From Flavobacterium sp. (GTDB lineage: Bacteria; Bacteroidota; Bacteroidia; Flavobacteriales; Flavobacteriaceae), in assembly GCA_003449615.1 (NCBI GenBank), contig DMHA01000107.1, positions 1-5,593 on the forward strand: a stretch of DNA of 5,593 nucleotides. Direction: 5' to 3'. The position numbers and the translations under genes were made by a program. The notes under the pieces are model-generated. The model was not told where the DNA came from, made no database searches, and worked only from the letters and a program-made list of their open reading frames with translations. Shown in pieces: positions 1 through 5,593 of the stretch (its first letter is position 1; each line of letters begins with the position of its first letter).

Positions 1-377
1 CTTTGATAGCTGAAATAATTGCCAATGGAATTTTTAAAAACAACATCAAAATAATTGTTTACACTGATAAATGGAAGAAAAATGAAACCTATTCCTATCC
101 AACTTTTGGAATAAAACACCTGAATTGGAATATACAAATTACAGAACCGACTGTGAGAGAATTTATTAAAGAAAAATTCGATTTATTAATCAGTTATTAC
201 GATGTTGAAAAAGCTTTTTTAAAAAAAGTGACCAATCATTCTAGTGCACAATTCAAAGTGGGTTTTTCGTCGGTAGATAAGAAATTAAATCATTTGATGA
301 TTAATACCAATGTCGAAAATCATACTGTTTTTGTTCAAGAACTGTTCAGGTATCTTAAAATATTAAAAAAAATATAA
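1..377 (+). CDS. DUF6913-like hypothetical protein, 5' end missing
   Basis: The reading frame is open from the window edge to a TAA at 375-377, so about 125 C-terminal codons are visible and the true start lies upstream. A TTG at position 3 could be read as a start, but there is no reason to prefer it because the frame is open before it. The visible part has alternating hydrophobic strands, a motif around HLNWNIQ and a lysine-rich C-terminus (YLKILKKI). It has no signal peptide or membrane segment. I match it from memory to the small DUF6913 proteins of flavobacteria, which sit just upstream of dapA; its biochemical role is unknown. Only 8 bases separate it from dapA, so the two are probably co-transcribed. 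The family call is moderate; that this is a real gene is well supported by length, frame and context. Confidence 0.62.
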   Translation, partial: LIAEIIANGIFKNNIKIIVYTDKWKKNETYSYPTFGIKHLNWNIQITEPTVREFIKEKFDLLISYYDVEKAFLKKVTNHSSAQFKVGFSSVDKKLNHLMINTNVENHTVFVQELFRYLKILKKI

Positions 378-385
378 AATAAATT

Positions 386-1273
386 ATGCAATCATTAATT
401 GGGACAGGCGTTGCCCTTGCAACTCCATTCAAAAAAGATTTATCAATAGATACGGAAGCTTTAATTCGAATAGTAAATCTTTCTATTGATGGTGGTGTCG
501 AATATCTTGTAATTCTTGGCACAACTGCTGAAAGTGCAACTATGAATAAGGACGAAAAGGAATTTGTCATTAAAACTATAGTTGAAACCAACAAAGGAAG
601 ATTACCAATGGTTCTAGGAGTGGGGGGAAACAACACAGCCGAAGTTGTTGAGGAACTAAAAACAAGAGATTTATCTCAATTTGAGGCCATTCTTTCCATC
701 TCTCCCTATTATAATAAACCCACACAAGAAGGAATTTACCAACATTTCAAAGCCATAGCCGAGGTGTCTCCAATTCCTGTTATTTTATACAATGTGCCAA
801 GCAGAACAGGAAGTAATGTATTGCCATCAACAGCCATTCGATTGGCCAATGATTTCAAAAACATAGTGGCTATCAAAGAAGCCGCTGGCGATATGATTCA
901 GGCCTTACGGTTAATTAAAGACAAACCAAAAGATTTTCTTATACTTTCTGGCGATGATATGATTGCATTGCCAATGGTTTTAGCAGGCGGTTCTGGCGTA
1001 ATTTCAGTAATTGCTCAGGGTTTTCCAAAAGAATTTTCAGAAATGATTCGATTGGGTTTGAATAGAAAAGTGGATGACGCATTCAAATTACAATATCTTT
1101 TTTCTGATTGTATCGATATGATTTTCGAACAAGGAAATCCAGCAGGAATCAAACAAGTCTTTCAATCACTAGGTTTGGCAGAGAATTCTGTTCGTTTGCC
1201 ATTAGTGAAAGTTGATGAATCTCTAGAAAATAGAATCAATCAATTTGTAAAAAAAATCAATAAATTGACATAA
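386..1273 (+). CDS. dapA: 4-hydroxy-tetrahydrodipicolinate synthase (DapA)
   Basis: DapA condenses pyruvate with L-aspartate 4-semialdehyde, the first committed step of the diaminopimelate/lysine pathway that feeds peptidoglycan cross-linking. The protein is a complete cytoplasmic TIM barrel of 295 residues, close to the usual 290-300. The pyruvate-binding motif GTTAES is at residues 45-50, with T46 and T47 matching the E. coli Thr44/Thr45 pair. Y108 matches the tyrosine contributed by the neighbouring subunit. Y135 in the YNVPSRTG motif and R140 match E. coli Tyr133 and Arg138. K164 in IKEAAGD is the Schiff-base lysine. The ATG at 386 gives the normal N-terminus ([10 protein letters not shown]). 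It follows the DUF6913-like gene by 8 bases and is the last gene before a 161-base gap, so it probably ends its transcription unit. All expected catalytic residues are present and nothing suggests decay. Confidence 0.97.
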   Translation: MQSLIGTGVALATPFKKDLSIDTEALIRIVNLSIDGGVEYLVILGTTAESATMNKDEKEFVIKTIVETNKGRLPMVLGVGGNNTAEVVEELKTRDLSQFEAILSISPYYNKPTQEGIYQHFKAIAEVSPIPVILYNVPSRTGSNVLPSTAIRLANDFKNIVAIKEAAGDMIQALRLIKDKPKDFLILSGDDMIALPMVLAGGSGVISVIAQGFPKEFSEMIRLGLNRKVDDAFKLQYLFSDCIDMIFEQGNPAGIKQVFQSLGLAENSVRLPLVKVDESLENRINQFVKKINKLT

Positions 1274-1304
1274 AAAACCTTCGTTTTAGCTTAAAAAATA
1301 TATT

Positions 1305-1334
1305 TTGTATTGGCTAAATTAATAACTAAATTTG
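1305..1334 (+). promoter_or_regulatory. Bacteroidota-type promoter for the bamD unit
   Basis: TTG at 1305-1307 is separated by exactly 19 bases from TAAATTTG at 1327-1334. This matches the known Bacteroidota primary sigma-factor consensus (TTG about 33 upstream, TAnnTTTG about 7 upstream) at every fixed position. Transcription would start near 1339-1342, giving a leader of roughly 95 bases before bamD. It lies in the only substantial gap between the dapA and bamD genes, where a promoter is expected. In AT-rich DNA part of such a match can arise by chance, so the call rests on the combination of full match, spacing and location. Confidence 0.62.
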
Positions 1335-1355
1335 CAAACTTGATTTGTAAATTTT

Positions 1356-1369
1356 AATTCCTTGGAATT
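1356..1369. repeat. Short inverted repeat in the bamD leader
   Basis: AATTCC at 1356-1361 and GGAATT at 1364-1369 are perfect inverted arms around a 2-base centre (TT). They lie about 22 bases downstream of the -7 element proposed for bamD, in the predicted 5' untranslated region. The spacing could suit a dimeric repressor site. The 2-base centre is too small for a normal RNA hairpin unless the inner pairs open. No regulator is known to me for this exact site, and short AT-rich palindromes can occur by chance. Confidence 0.25.
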
Positions 1370-1434
1370 GGCATTATTAATCGCAAATAATAATATTAGG
1401 AAATAAATTTAAAACTCAAAAAAATATCATAATT

Positions 1435-2232
1435 GTGAGTAAAAAAATAGTATCGCTGTTACTTCTTTTGGTTGTTTTCGCTTCTTGTAGCGAATATCAA
1501 AAGGCATTAAAATCAGAGGATGTAGCTGTAAAATTTGAAATGGCTACAAAATTATATGATGCAGGAAAATATACTGATGCCATACGGCTTATAGAACAAA
1601 TTGCTCCAGCATATAGAGGAAAACCTCAAGCAGAGAAATTATTTTATATGTTTTCGATGTCCTATTATAATACCAAACAATATATTTTAGCCGCTTATCA
1701 ATTTGAAAGTTTTACTTCGGGTTACCCAAAAAGTGAAAAATTAGAAGAAGCAGCTTATTTAGGGGCTAAAAGTTCTTCAAAACTTTCGCCAGTTTTTAGT
1801 TTGGATCAAGTAGATACTTTCAAAGCAATAGAAAAATTGCAAGAATTTATAGACCGATACCCCAATTCAACTTATCTGCCAGAAGCCAATAAAACTTTGA
1901 GAGAGTTAAATTATAAAATTGAGAAAAAAGTTTTTGAAAATGCCAAACAGTACAATACCATTATGGATTATAAAGCTGCAATGGTAGCACTGGATAATTT
2001 TGTTTCAGATTTTCCTGGAACGCCTTACAAAGAAGACGCTCTTTTCTTTAAATACGATTCAGCTTATCAAATCGCAATAAACAGTGTACCTGATAAAATG
2101 GAAGAAAGATTGAACATTGCCAAGACCGCTTACTCAAGTTTAATTAAATTTAAACCAGACACCAAACACAAAAAAGTAGCCGACGAAATGTTGGCTCGAA
2201 TCGAAACCGATTTAAAAAATTTCACTAAATAA
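1435..2232 (+). CDS. bamD: Outer membrane assembly lipoprotein BamD
   Basis: BamD is the essential TPR lipoprotein of the BAM complex, which folds beta-barrel proteins into the outer membrane with BamA. The 265-residue protein begins with a lipoprotein signal: basic SKK, the hydrophobic stretch IVSLLLLLVVFAS, then lipobox Cys18 (FAS-C). The cysteine would be lipidated and hold the protein at the periplasmic face of the outer membrane. The rest is helical repeats of the BamD/TPR type, with family-like signatures YDAGKYTDAIRLIEQI, AAYQFESFTSGYPKS, LQEFIDRYPNSTYLPEA and ALDNFVSDFPGTPYKEDA. E. coli BamD is about 245 residues, so this is full length. The start is GTG at 1435: no in-frame ATG sits upstream in the AT-rich leader, and this start places the signal peptide correctly. 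It heads the unit bamD-rpoZ-coaBC. Confidence 0.93.
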   Translation: MSKKIVSLLLLLVVFASCSEYQKALKSEDVAVKFEMATKLYDAGKYTDAIRLIEQIAPAYRGKPQAEKLFYMFSMSYYNTKQYILAAYQFESFTSGYPKSEKLEEAAYLGAKSSSKLSPVFSLDQVDTFKAIEKLQEFIDRYPNSTYLPEANKTLRELNYKIEKKVFENAKQYNTIMDYKAAMVALDNFVSDFPGTPYKEDALFFKYDSAYQIAINSVPDKMEERLNIAKTAYSSLIKFKPDTKHKKVADEMLARIETDLKNFTK

Positions 2233-2242
2233 TAAACAAGTA

Positions 2243-2560
2243 ATGGATTTAAGAAAGACAAATGCTCCGGTAAATACAATAACATATAATAAAAATGTAA
2301 TTGAAGCACCAACAGGAAATGTGTATGAAGCTATCACTATTATGGCCAAAAGAGCAAACCAAATCAATTCTGAAATCAAAAAGGAATTGACCGAAAAATT
2401 GGAAGAGTTCGCCACATACAATGACAGTCTAGAAGAAGTTTTTGAAAACAAAGAACAAATCGAGGTTTCAAAATTCTACGAAAAATTACCAAAACCACAC
2501 GCTCTTGCAGTACAAGAATGGTTAGATGGTAAAATTTATTACAGAGAAGGAAACAAATAA
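2243..2560 (+). CDS. rpoZ: RNA polymerase omega subunit-like protein (RpoZ family)
   Basis: A 105-residue cytoplasmic protein that I recognise as the flavobacterial omega/Rpb6-type subunit, which helps assemble and stabilise RNA polymerase by binding the beta' subunit. The segment TGNVYEAITIMAKRANQIN (residues about 24-42) corresponds to the conserved omega helix region (E. coli has a similar ARRARQ stretch), followed by an acidic coiled helix (EIKKELTEKLEEF). The C-terminal part, with LPKPHALAVQEWLDGKIYYRE, is lineage-specific and differs from E. coli omega (about 91 residues). It starts 10 bases after bamD and ends 10 bases before coaBC, so it is very probably co-transcribed with both. The family call rests on one short motif and conserved neighbourhood, so confidence is a little lower than for the neighbours. 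Confidence 0.8.
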   Translation: MDLRKTNAPVNTITYNKNVIEAPTGNVYEAITIMAKRANQINSEIKKELTEKLEEFATYNDSLEEVFENKEQIEVSKFYEKLPKPHALAVQEWLDGKIYYREGNK

Positions 2561-2570
2561 ATCGCTATAA

Positions 2571-3782
2571 ATGTCAGTTTTAAGCGGAAAAAAAATTTTA
2601 CTGGGAATTTCCGGTGGAATTGCAGCCTATAAAACAGCTACATTAGTTCGACTTTTTATAAAAGCAGGTGCACATGTCCAAGTGATAATGACACCTGCTT
2701 CTAAGGATTTTATAACACCACTTACCCTATCAACTTTATCAAAAAATCCTGTTTATTCTAGTTTTTACAATCAGGATGAAGAGAACGAAAAGTGGAACAG
2801 TCACGTCGAATTGGGGCTTTGGGCCGATTTGATGGTTATTGCTCCGGCAACTGCAAATACTTTGTCTAAAATGGCAAATGGCATTTGTGACAATCTTCTA
2901 ATTGCTACTTATTTATCGGCAAAATGTCCCGTTTATTTTGCACCTGCAATGGACTTGGATATGTATATTCACCCCTCAACATTGGAGAGTTTTCATCAAT
3001 TAAAATTATTTGGAAACACTATAATTCCTGCCGAAAGTGGCGAACTCGCAAGTGGTTTATCGGGCGAAGGAAGAATGGCGGAACCCGAAAATATTGTTGC
3101 TTTTCTAGAAGCCGATTTAGAAAAAAAATTACCGCTCAAAGGAAAAAAAATACTCATTACCGCTGGACCCACTTATGAAGCCATTGATCCTGTGCGTTTT
3201 ATAGGGAATCATTCCTCTGGAAAAATGGGTTTTGATATTGCCCAAAGTGCAGCAAATCTTGGCGCTTCGGTGGTTTTAGTTACAGGACCCACTCATTTAA
3301 AAATTGATAGTCATTTAGTGAAAGTAGTTCCAGTTGTTTCTGCCCAAGAAATGTATGAAGCTTGTCATCAATACTTTACCGATGTGGATGTGGCGATTGC
3401 AGCTGCTGCAGTTGCAGATTATAAACCAAAGAATGTTTCGCTTCAAAAAATTAAAAAAGAAGTAAATGAGTTTTCAATCGAGCTCGAAAAGACTAAAGAT
3501 ATTTTGGCTTCAATGGGCGAAATCAAGAAAAATCAATTTTTGATTGGCTTTGCATTGGAAACCGAAAATGAAATTGAAAATGCAAAATTGAAAATTAAGA
3601 AAAAAAACCTAGATTTGATAGTTCTTAATTCTTTGCAGGATGAAGGTGCAGGATTTGGAAAACCAACTAATAAAATTACTTTTATCGATAAAAATTTCAG
3701 GGAAGAACTAATGGAATTAAAATCGAAAGAAGCTGTTGCCGATGATATTTTAAACAAAGTAGTAGCTCATTTTTTTAAATAA
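2571..3782 (+). CDS. coaBC: Bifunctional phosphopantothenoylcysteine decarboxylase/phosphopantothenate-cysteine ligase (CoaBC)
   Basis: CoaBC performs two steps of coenzyme A synthesis: the CoaB half joins 4'-phosphopantothenate to cysteine using CTP, and the FMN-dependent CoaC half decarboxylates the product. The 403-residue length is normal for the fusion. CoaC (residues about 5-180) shows the flavin-binding start LLGISGGIAAYK and catalytic His78 in the SHVELGLWADL motif. CoaB (about 190-400) shows TAGPTYEAIDPVRFIGNHSSGKMG with N213 (E. coli N210), AAAVADYKPK with D283 (E. coli D279), and K293 of KIKK (E. coli K289). Two CoaC positions differ from E. coli: PAMN reads PAMD (D128), and the active-site Cys158 position reads Ser161 in LASGLSGEGRM. 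I recall similar forms in other Bacteroidota, so this is probably a lineage variant and not a damaged enzyme. It lies 10 bases after rpoZ, in the same unit. Confidence 0.96.
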   Translation: MSVLSGKKILLGISGGIAAYKTATLVRLFIKAGAHVQVIMTPASKDFITPLTLSTLSKNPVYSSFYNQDEENEKWNSHVELGLWADLMVIAPATANTLSKMANGICDNLLIATYLSAKCPVYFAPAMDLDMYIHPSTLESFHQLKLFGNTIIPAESGELASGLSGEGRMAEPENIVAFLEADLEKKLPLKGKKILITAGPTYEAIDPVRFIGNHSSGKMGFDIAQSAANLGASVVLVTGPTHLKIDSHLVKVVPVVSAQEMYEACHQYFTDVDVAIAAAAVADYKPKNVSLQKIKKEVNEFSIELEKTKDILASMGEIKKNQFLIGFALETENEIENAKLKIKKKNLDLIVLNSLQDEGAGFGKPTNKITFIDKNFREELMELKSKEAVADDILNKVVAHFFK

Positions 3783-3793
3783 ACTTTAGAAAA

Positions 3794-3822
3794 TTGGATT
3801 CAAATAGTTTGCATTTATTTTG
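3794..3822 (+). promoter_or_regulatory. Weak candidate promoter for the DUF4835 gene
   Basis: In the 78-base gap after coaBC, TTG at 3794-3796 lies 18 bases before TTATTTTG at 3815-3822. That is one mismatch from TAnnTTTG and one base short of the usual 19-base spacing. It could give the DUF4835 gene its own transcript, but read-through from coaBC is equally possible because no terminator-like hairpin is visible in the gap. Confidence 0.25.
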
Positions 3823-3860
3823 CTCATTCCATATTCATTAACCATAAATAGTAACTTCTT

Positions 3861-4745
3861 ATGACTAGAATAATTGTTTTTTTCTTGATGCTCACTTTTG
3901 GAATGTCTCATTCTCAGGAGTTAAATTGCACAATTACATTGAATACAGAAAGATTGCCAAACGCAAATCAGCAAGTTTTTAAAATTCTCCAAACCTCGTT
4001 GATCGAATTTGTCAATCAAACACAATGGACAGATCGATTATACAAACAAAATGAAAAAATAAATTGTTCAATGTTCATTAATATCGCTTCTTATGATTCT
4101 GATAAATATACCGCATCAATTCAAGTTCAATCCTCTCGACTGGTATATAATTCCTCATATTCAAGCCCAGTTGTAAATATTAATGATAAAGATTTCAGCT
4201 TTAATTATACTCAAAATCAGCAACTTGTATTCAATCCAGCAGAATTTGAATCCAATCTAATTTCTGTGATTTCTTTTTACAGCTATATAATTTTAGGAAT
4301 GGATGCAGATACTTTTACGCCATTGGGTGGGAATTCTTTTTTAGAAACTGCACAAAATATTGCCAGTGTGGCACAACAAAGCAATTACAAAGGTTGGAAT
4401 CAATCAGATGGTCTAAATAGCAGATTTTTTTTAGTAAATGATTTATTGTCACCTACTTATAACGAGATTAGACAAACTTCTTTATTGTATCACTCTGGTT
4501 TAGATATAATGACTCAGGATTTAAAGGCAGCAAAAGAAAAAATTAAATTATCATTATTAAATATTTTAAAACTAAATTCAGCAAAACCCAATGCTTACTT
4601 GACCCGTGTGTTTTTTGATGCCAAATCCGACGAAATAGTTTCTATTTTTTCGGGTGGGCCTAGTATTCCCATTTCAGATTTAGTAGATAGTCTAAATAAA
4701 ACCTCTCCTTTAAACGCCAGTAAATGGGGAGAGATTAAGTATTGA
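3861..4745 (+). CDS. porD: DUF4835 family exported protein (PorD-like, type IX secretion associated)
   Basis: A 294-residue exported protein. The N-terminus (MTRIIVFFLMLTFGMSHSQ) is a signal peptide with cleavage likely near residue 18-19, and the mature protein starts around ELNC. The pattern that follows is typical of the DUF4835 family: LNCTITLNTERL, NQQVFKILQTSLIEFVNQTQWTD, FSYIILGMDADTF-like text around residues 140-155 and the end SPLNASKWGEIKY. Length matches the family. As I recall, recent annotation calls this family PorD and links it to the type IX secretion system of gliding and secreting Bacteroidota. That role is taken from memory and not visible in the sequence. It probably acts in the periplasm or at the outer membrane. 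It follows coaBC by 78 bases. In flavobacteria recN normally follows; here unrelated genes do. Confidence 0.85.
   Translation: MTRIIVFFLMLTFGMSHSQELNCTITLNTERLPNANQQVFKILQTSLIEFVNQTQWTDRLYKQNEKINCSMFINIASYDSDKYTASIQVQSSRLVYNSSYSSPVVNINDKDFSFNYTQNQQLVFNPAEFESNLISVISFYSYIILGMDADTFTPLGGNSFLETAQNIASVAQQSNYKGWNQSDGLNSRFFLVNDLLSPTYNEIRQTSLLYHSGLDIMTQDLKAAKEKIKLSLLNILKLNSAKPNAYLTRVFFDAKSDEIVSIFSGGPSIPISDLVDSLNKTSPLNASKWGEIKY
4703..4733 (+). other. Hairpin-forming segment at the 3' end of the DUF4835 gene
   Basis: CTCTCC (4703-4708) plus TTTA (4709-4712) can pair with TAAA (4721-4724) plus GGAGAG (4728-4733). The loop is 8 bases and there is a 3-base bulge (TGG). It covers codons just before the stop and is followed within about 20 bases by a short T run near 4755, so it might slow or end transcription. 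Because it lies in conserved coding sequence and has no immediate T-tract, it may be fortuitous. Confidence 0.25.
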
Positions 4746-4792
4746 TTCAAGATATTTTTAAATAATAATCTTTCTGAATAATTGATAAGCCA

Positions 4793-5188
4793 ATGAAGTT
4801 TAAAGAAAAAATAAGCATTGATGAATTTGATGGCAAACGCTTTCAGATAAGGCTTATTGAGCCTGATAACAACAAAAAGGCGGTTTTGACTCATTATCTT
4901 CACAATATCAATAATGGTGTTTCACAACATTACAAAGAAGATGCTTTAATAGCTTTAGAGGAATTAATTTCCTACAAACAAGAGGAAGAAAATTTTTCTT
5001 ATGCAGCGGATATTGCTTTGCAACAATTGCTTTTTGAAGTAGAGAATGTTCCGTTTCCAACTCCTAAAAATTATAGTTTTAAAATTGCACATTTGGGCGT
5101 TTCCCTGTCGGGTCGGGCTTTTCGTTACAATCTTTTTGGCGAAGGAAAATCGCCAAAAAGGATTTTCACTACAATCCCTAACGCTTAA
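4793..5188 (+). CDS. Unrecognised 131-residue protein with a repeat-encoded C-terminus
   Basis: I do not recognise this protein. It starts at an ATG 47 bases after the DUF4835 stop and has no signal peptide, membrane segment or cysteine. Residues 1-40 look like mixed strands (KISIDEF, RFQIRLIEP). Residues about 45-86 look strongly helical (YKEDALIALEELISYKQEEE, then YAADIALQQLLFEVEN). Residues 102-131, from GVSLSGRAFRYNLF to TTIPNA, are the translation of the hairpin-forming element at 5095-5184, and the stop falls 2 bases beyond it. The last 30 residues may therefore not belong to the ancestral protein: the element may have landed in the gene and replaced its end, leaving a truncated or tailed product. 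The gene could be functional, cargo carried with the element, or a remnant. That the frame stays open for 131 codons with plausible helices supports a real gene, at moderate confidence. Confidence 0.55.
   Translation: MKFKEKISIDEFDGKRFQIRLIEPDNNKKAVLTHYLHNINNGVSQHYKEDALIALEELISYKQEEENFSYAADIALQQLLFEVENVPFPTPKNYSFKIAHLGVSLSGRAFRYNLFGEGKSPKRIFTTIPNA
5095..5184. repeat. GC-rich imperfect palindromic element, likely a copy of a dispersed flavobacterial repeat
   Basis: The element begins GGGCGTTTCCC and ends CCCTAACGC. GCGTT (5097-5101) pairs with AACGC (5180-5184). Inside, CTTTTTGGCGA (5132-5142) and TCGCCAAAAAG (5150-5160) form a perfect 11-bp stem with a 7-base loop; pairing AATC (5129-5132) with GATT (5161-5164) and bulging G5160 extends it to 14 bp. 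TCGGG occurs twice in tandem (5108-5117), and TACAATC occurs at 5126-5132 and 5170-5176. The first 24 bases are about 70% GC in a region otherwise near one third GC. From memory, sequences with this layout (GTCGGGCT, then CAATC plus a T-run stem, then ATCCCTAACGC) recur many times in flavobacterial genomes, which would make this one copy of a mobile or dispersed family. No second copy is present in this window. Confidence 0.7.
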
Positions 5189-5199
5189 TTTACCTAACT

Positions 5200-5421
5200 A
5201 TGGAAGAAATAAGTCAAAAGAAAATAACAAGAGATGATTTTATGTTTTTTTTCAGAAACGATGAATGCTTAAATGAATTAAGTGTTGATGACAGGGTTGA
5301 AGTTTTTTCAACAATATTGTTAGGAAGTTCGGATTTTAAAAAAGAACTTTTTGATGAAATATTTTCAGACTATTGTGTAAGTCATCTTGAAGTAATTGAA
5401 ATAAGTGATGGCGAGAGATAA
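5200..5421 (+). CDS. Unrecognised small acidic protein overlapping a putative nuclease gene
   Basis: I do not recognise this 73-residue protein. It starts with ATG 11 bases after the previous stop and just past the hairpin element. It is strongly acidic (19 Asp/Glu against 8 Lys/Arg) and looks mostly helical, with FMFFFRNDECLNELSVDDRVEVFSTILLGSSDFKKELFDEIF in the middle and two cysteines (C23, C59). There is no signal peptide or clear membrane span. Its last 14 bases overlap the start of the HNH-type gene in a different frame (5408-5421), a layout that often means coupled translation and related function. An inhibitor or partner of the nuclease is one possibility given the charge, but that is inference only. 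The overlap and open frame support it being a real gene. Confidence 0.6.
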   Translation: MEEISQKKITRDDFMFFFRNDECLNELSVDDRVEVFSTILLGSSDFKKELFDEIFSDYCVSHLEVIEISDGER

Positions 5422-5593
5422 TTGGAATAAAGAGCAATTAATTGTTGCATTAAATCTTTATTGGAAAATACCTTATAATAAAATTAGTGGTAGTTCTAAT
5501 TTATTAATTAGGGAAATAGCCCCAATAATTAATAGAACACCGGCTGCTTTGGCATATAAATTAATGAATTTTACAAGTCTTGATTCCGAAAAA
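5408..5593 (+). CDS. Putative HNH endonuclease, N-terminal part (3' end outside the window)
   Basis: An ATG at 5408 opens a frame of 62 codons that runs off the window edge at 5593 with no stop. The translation begins MARDNWNKEQLIVALNLYWK and continues IPYNKISGSSNLLIREIAPI, then INRTPAALAYKLMNFTSLDS. This strongly resembles the N-terminus of a family of about 300-residue HNH endonucleases, annotated as putative restriction endonucleases, whose typical pattern is W-x-x-E-E-L-I-L-A-x-N-L-Y, then IPF, then IGRTPxAVAxKLxNFxxLDP. The segment RTPAALAYKLMNFTSLD is probably a DNA-binding helical (SANT/HTH-like) module. The catalytic HNH region, expected near the C-terminus, is not in the window, so nuclease activity cannot be confirmed here. 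The start overlaps the upstream 73-residue gene by 14 bases, implying co-transcription. Confidence 0.75.
   Translation, partial: MARDNWNKEQLIVALNLYWKIPYNKISGSSNLLIREIAPIINRTPAALAYKLMNFTSLDSEK

Noticed and set aside
1274..1287. AAAAC-CTTC-GTTTT hairpin just after dapA as a terminator
   Set aside because: The stem is only 5 bp, almost all A-T, and is followed by TAGCTTAAAAAA instead of a T run, so it is too weak to call.
355..2451. Minus-strand open frames at 355-636, 2130-2312 and 2212-2451
   Set aside because: They run antisense to well-supported genes (dapA, bamD, rpoZ), have no recognisable content, and are explained by the coding bias of the opposite strand.
2924..3178. Overlapping + strand frame of 84 codons inside coaBC
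   Set aside because: It lies wholly within the coaBC coding region in another frame, and its R/K-rich translation resembles no protein.
3533..4903. Minus-strand open frames at 3533-3757 and 4595-4903
   Set aside because: They are antisense to coaBC and to DUF4835 plus the 131-residue gene, with low-complexity F/S/I-rich translations typical of shadow frames.
5132..5164. The strong inner stem as a Rho-independent terminator
   Set aside because: It lies inside an open coding frame, and the downstream arm is followed by GATTTTC with no real T-tract. It is better explained as the core of the repeat element.
5095..5184. The palindromic element as an integron attC site
   Set aside because: In attC the strand runs from an AAC-containing core to a GTT-containing core. 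Here GTT is at the left end and AAC at the right end on both strands, the core consensus is not met, and no integrase is visible.
5046..5237. Alternative + strand frame across the repeat and the start of the 73-residue gene
   Set aside because: It crosses two better-supported genes in a different frame and has no start context or protein-like pattern. It is open mainly because the repeat lacks stops in that frame.

Overview
The window is AT-rich DNA that looks like the chromosome of a Flavobacterium or a close relative (Bacteroidota, Flavobacteriia). Three things point there: the protein sequences themselves, the lack of Shine-Dalgarno-like sites before the genes (A-rich leaders instead), and a promoter of the Bacteroidota type (TTG, 19 bases, TAAATTTG) ahead of bamD. 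All supported genes are on the + strand. No RNA gene, CRISPR array or insertion sequence was seen, and no gap between genes exceeds about 160 bases.

Positions 1-4745 are a conserved housekeeping block. A 5'-truncated gene for a small DUF6913-like protein (1-377) is followed after 8 bases by dapA (386-1273, lysine/diaminopimelate synthesis). A 161-base gap carrying a good promoter then starts a second unit: bamD (1435-2232, outer-membrane assembly lipoprotein), an rpoZ-like omega subunit gene (2243-2560) and coaBC (2571-3782, coenzyme A synthesis), with 10-base gaps between them. After 78 bases comes an exported DUF4835/PorD-like protein (3861-4745), probably linked to type IX secretion. These genes serve cell-wall precursor, envelope, transcription and cofactor functions, and their order is one I recall from Flavobacterium genomes.

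Positions 4746-5593 look like accessory DNA. From memory, recN usually follows the DUF4835 gene in flavobacteria. Here there are instead an unrecognised 131-residue protein (4793-5188), an acidic unrecognised 73-residue protein (5200-5421), and the first 62 codons of a gene resembling the N-terminus of a family of HNH endonucleases (5408 to the window end). The last 30 or so codons of the 131-residue gene lie inside a compact, locally GC-rich, hairpin-forming element of about 90 bases (5095-5184). It resembles a dispersed repeat that I recall from flavobacterial genomes. This repeat-plus-nuclease segment is the most interesting part of the window. The window ends before the nuclease domain, so a function for the segment cannot be shown from this sequence.
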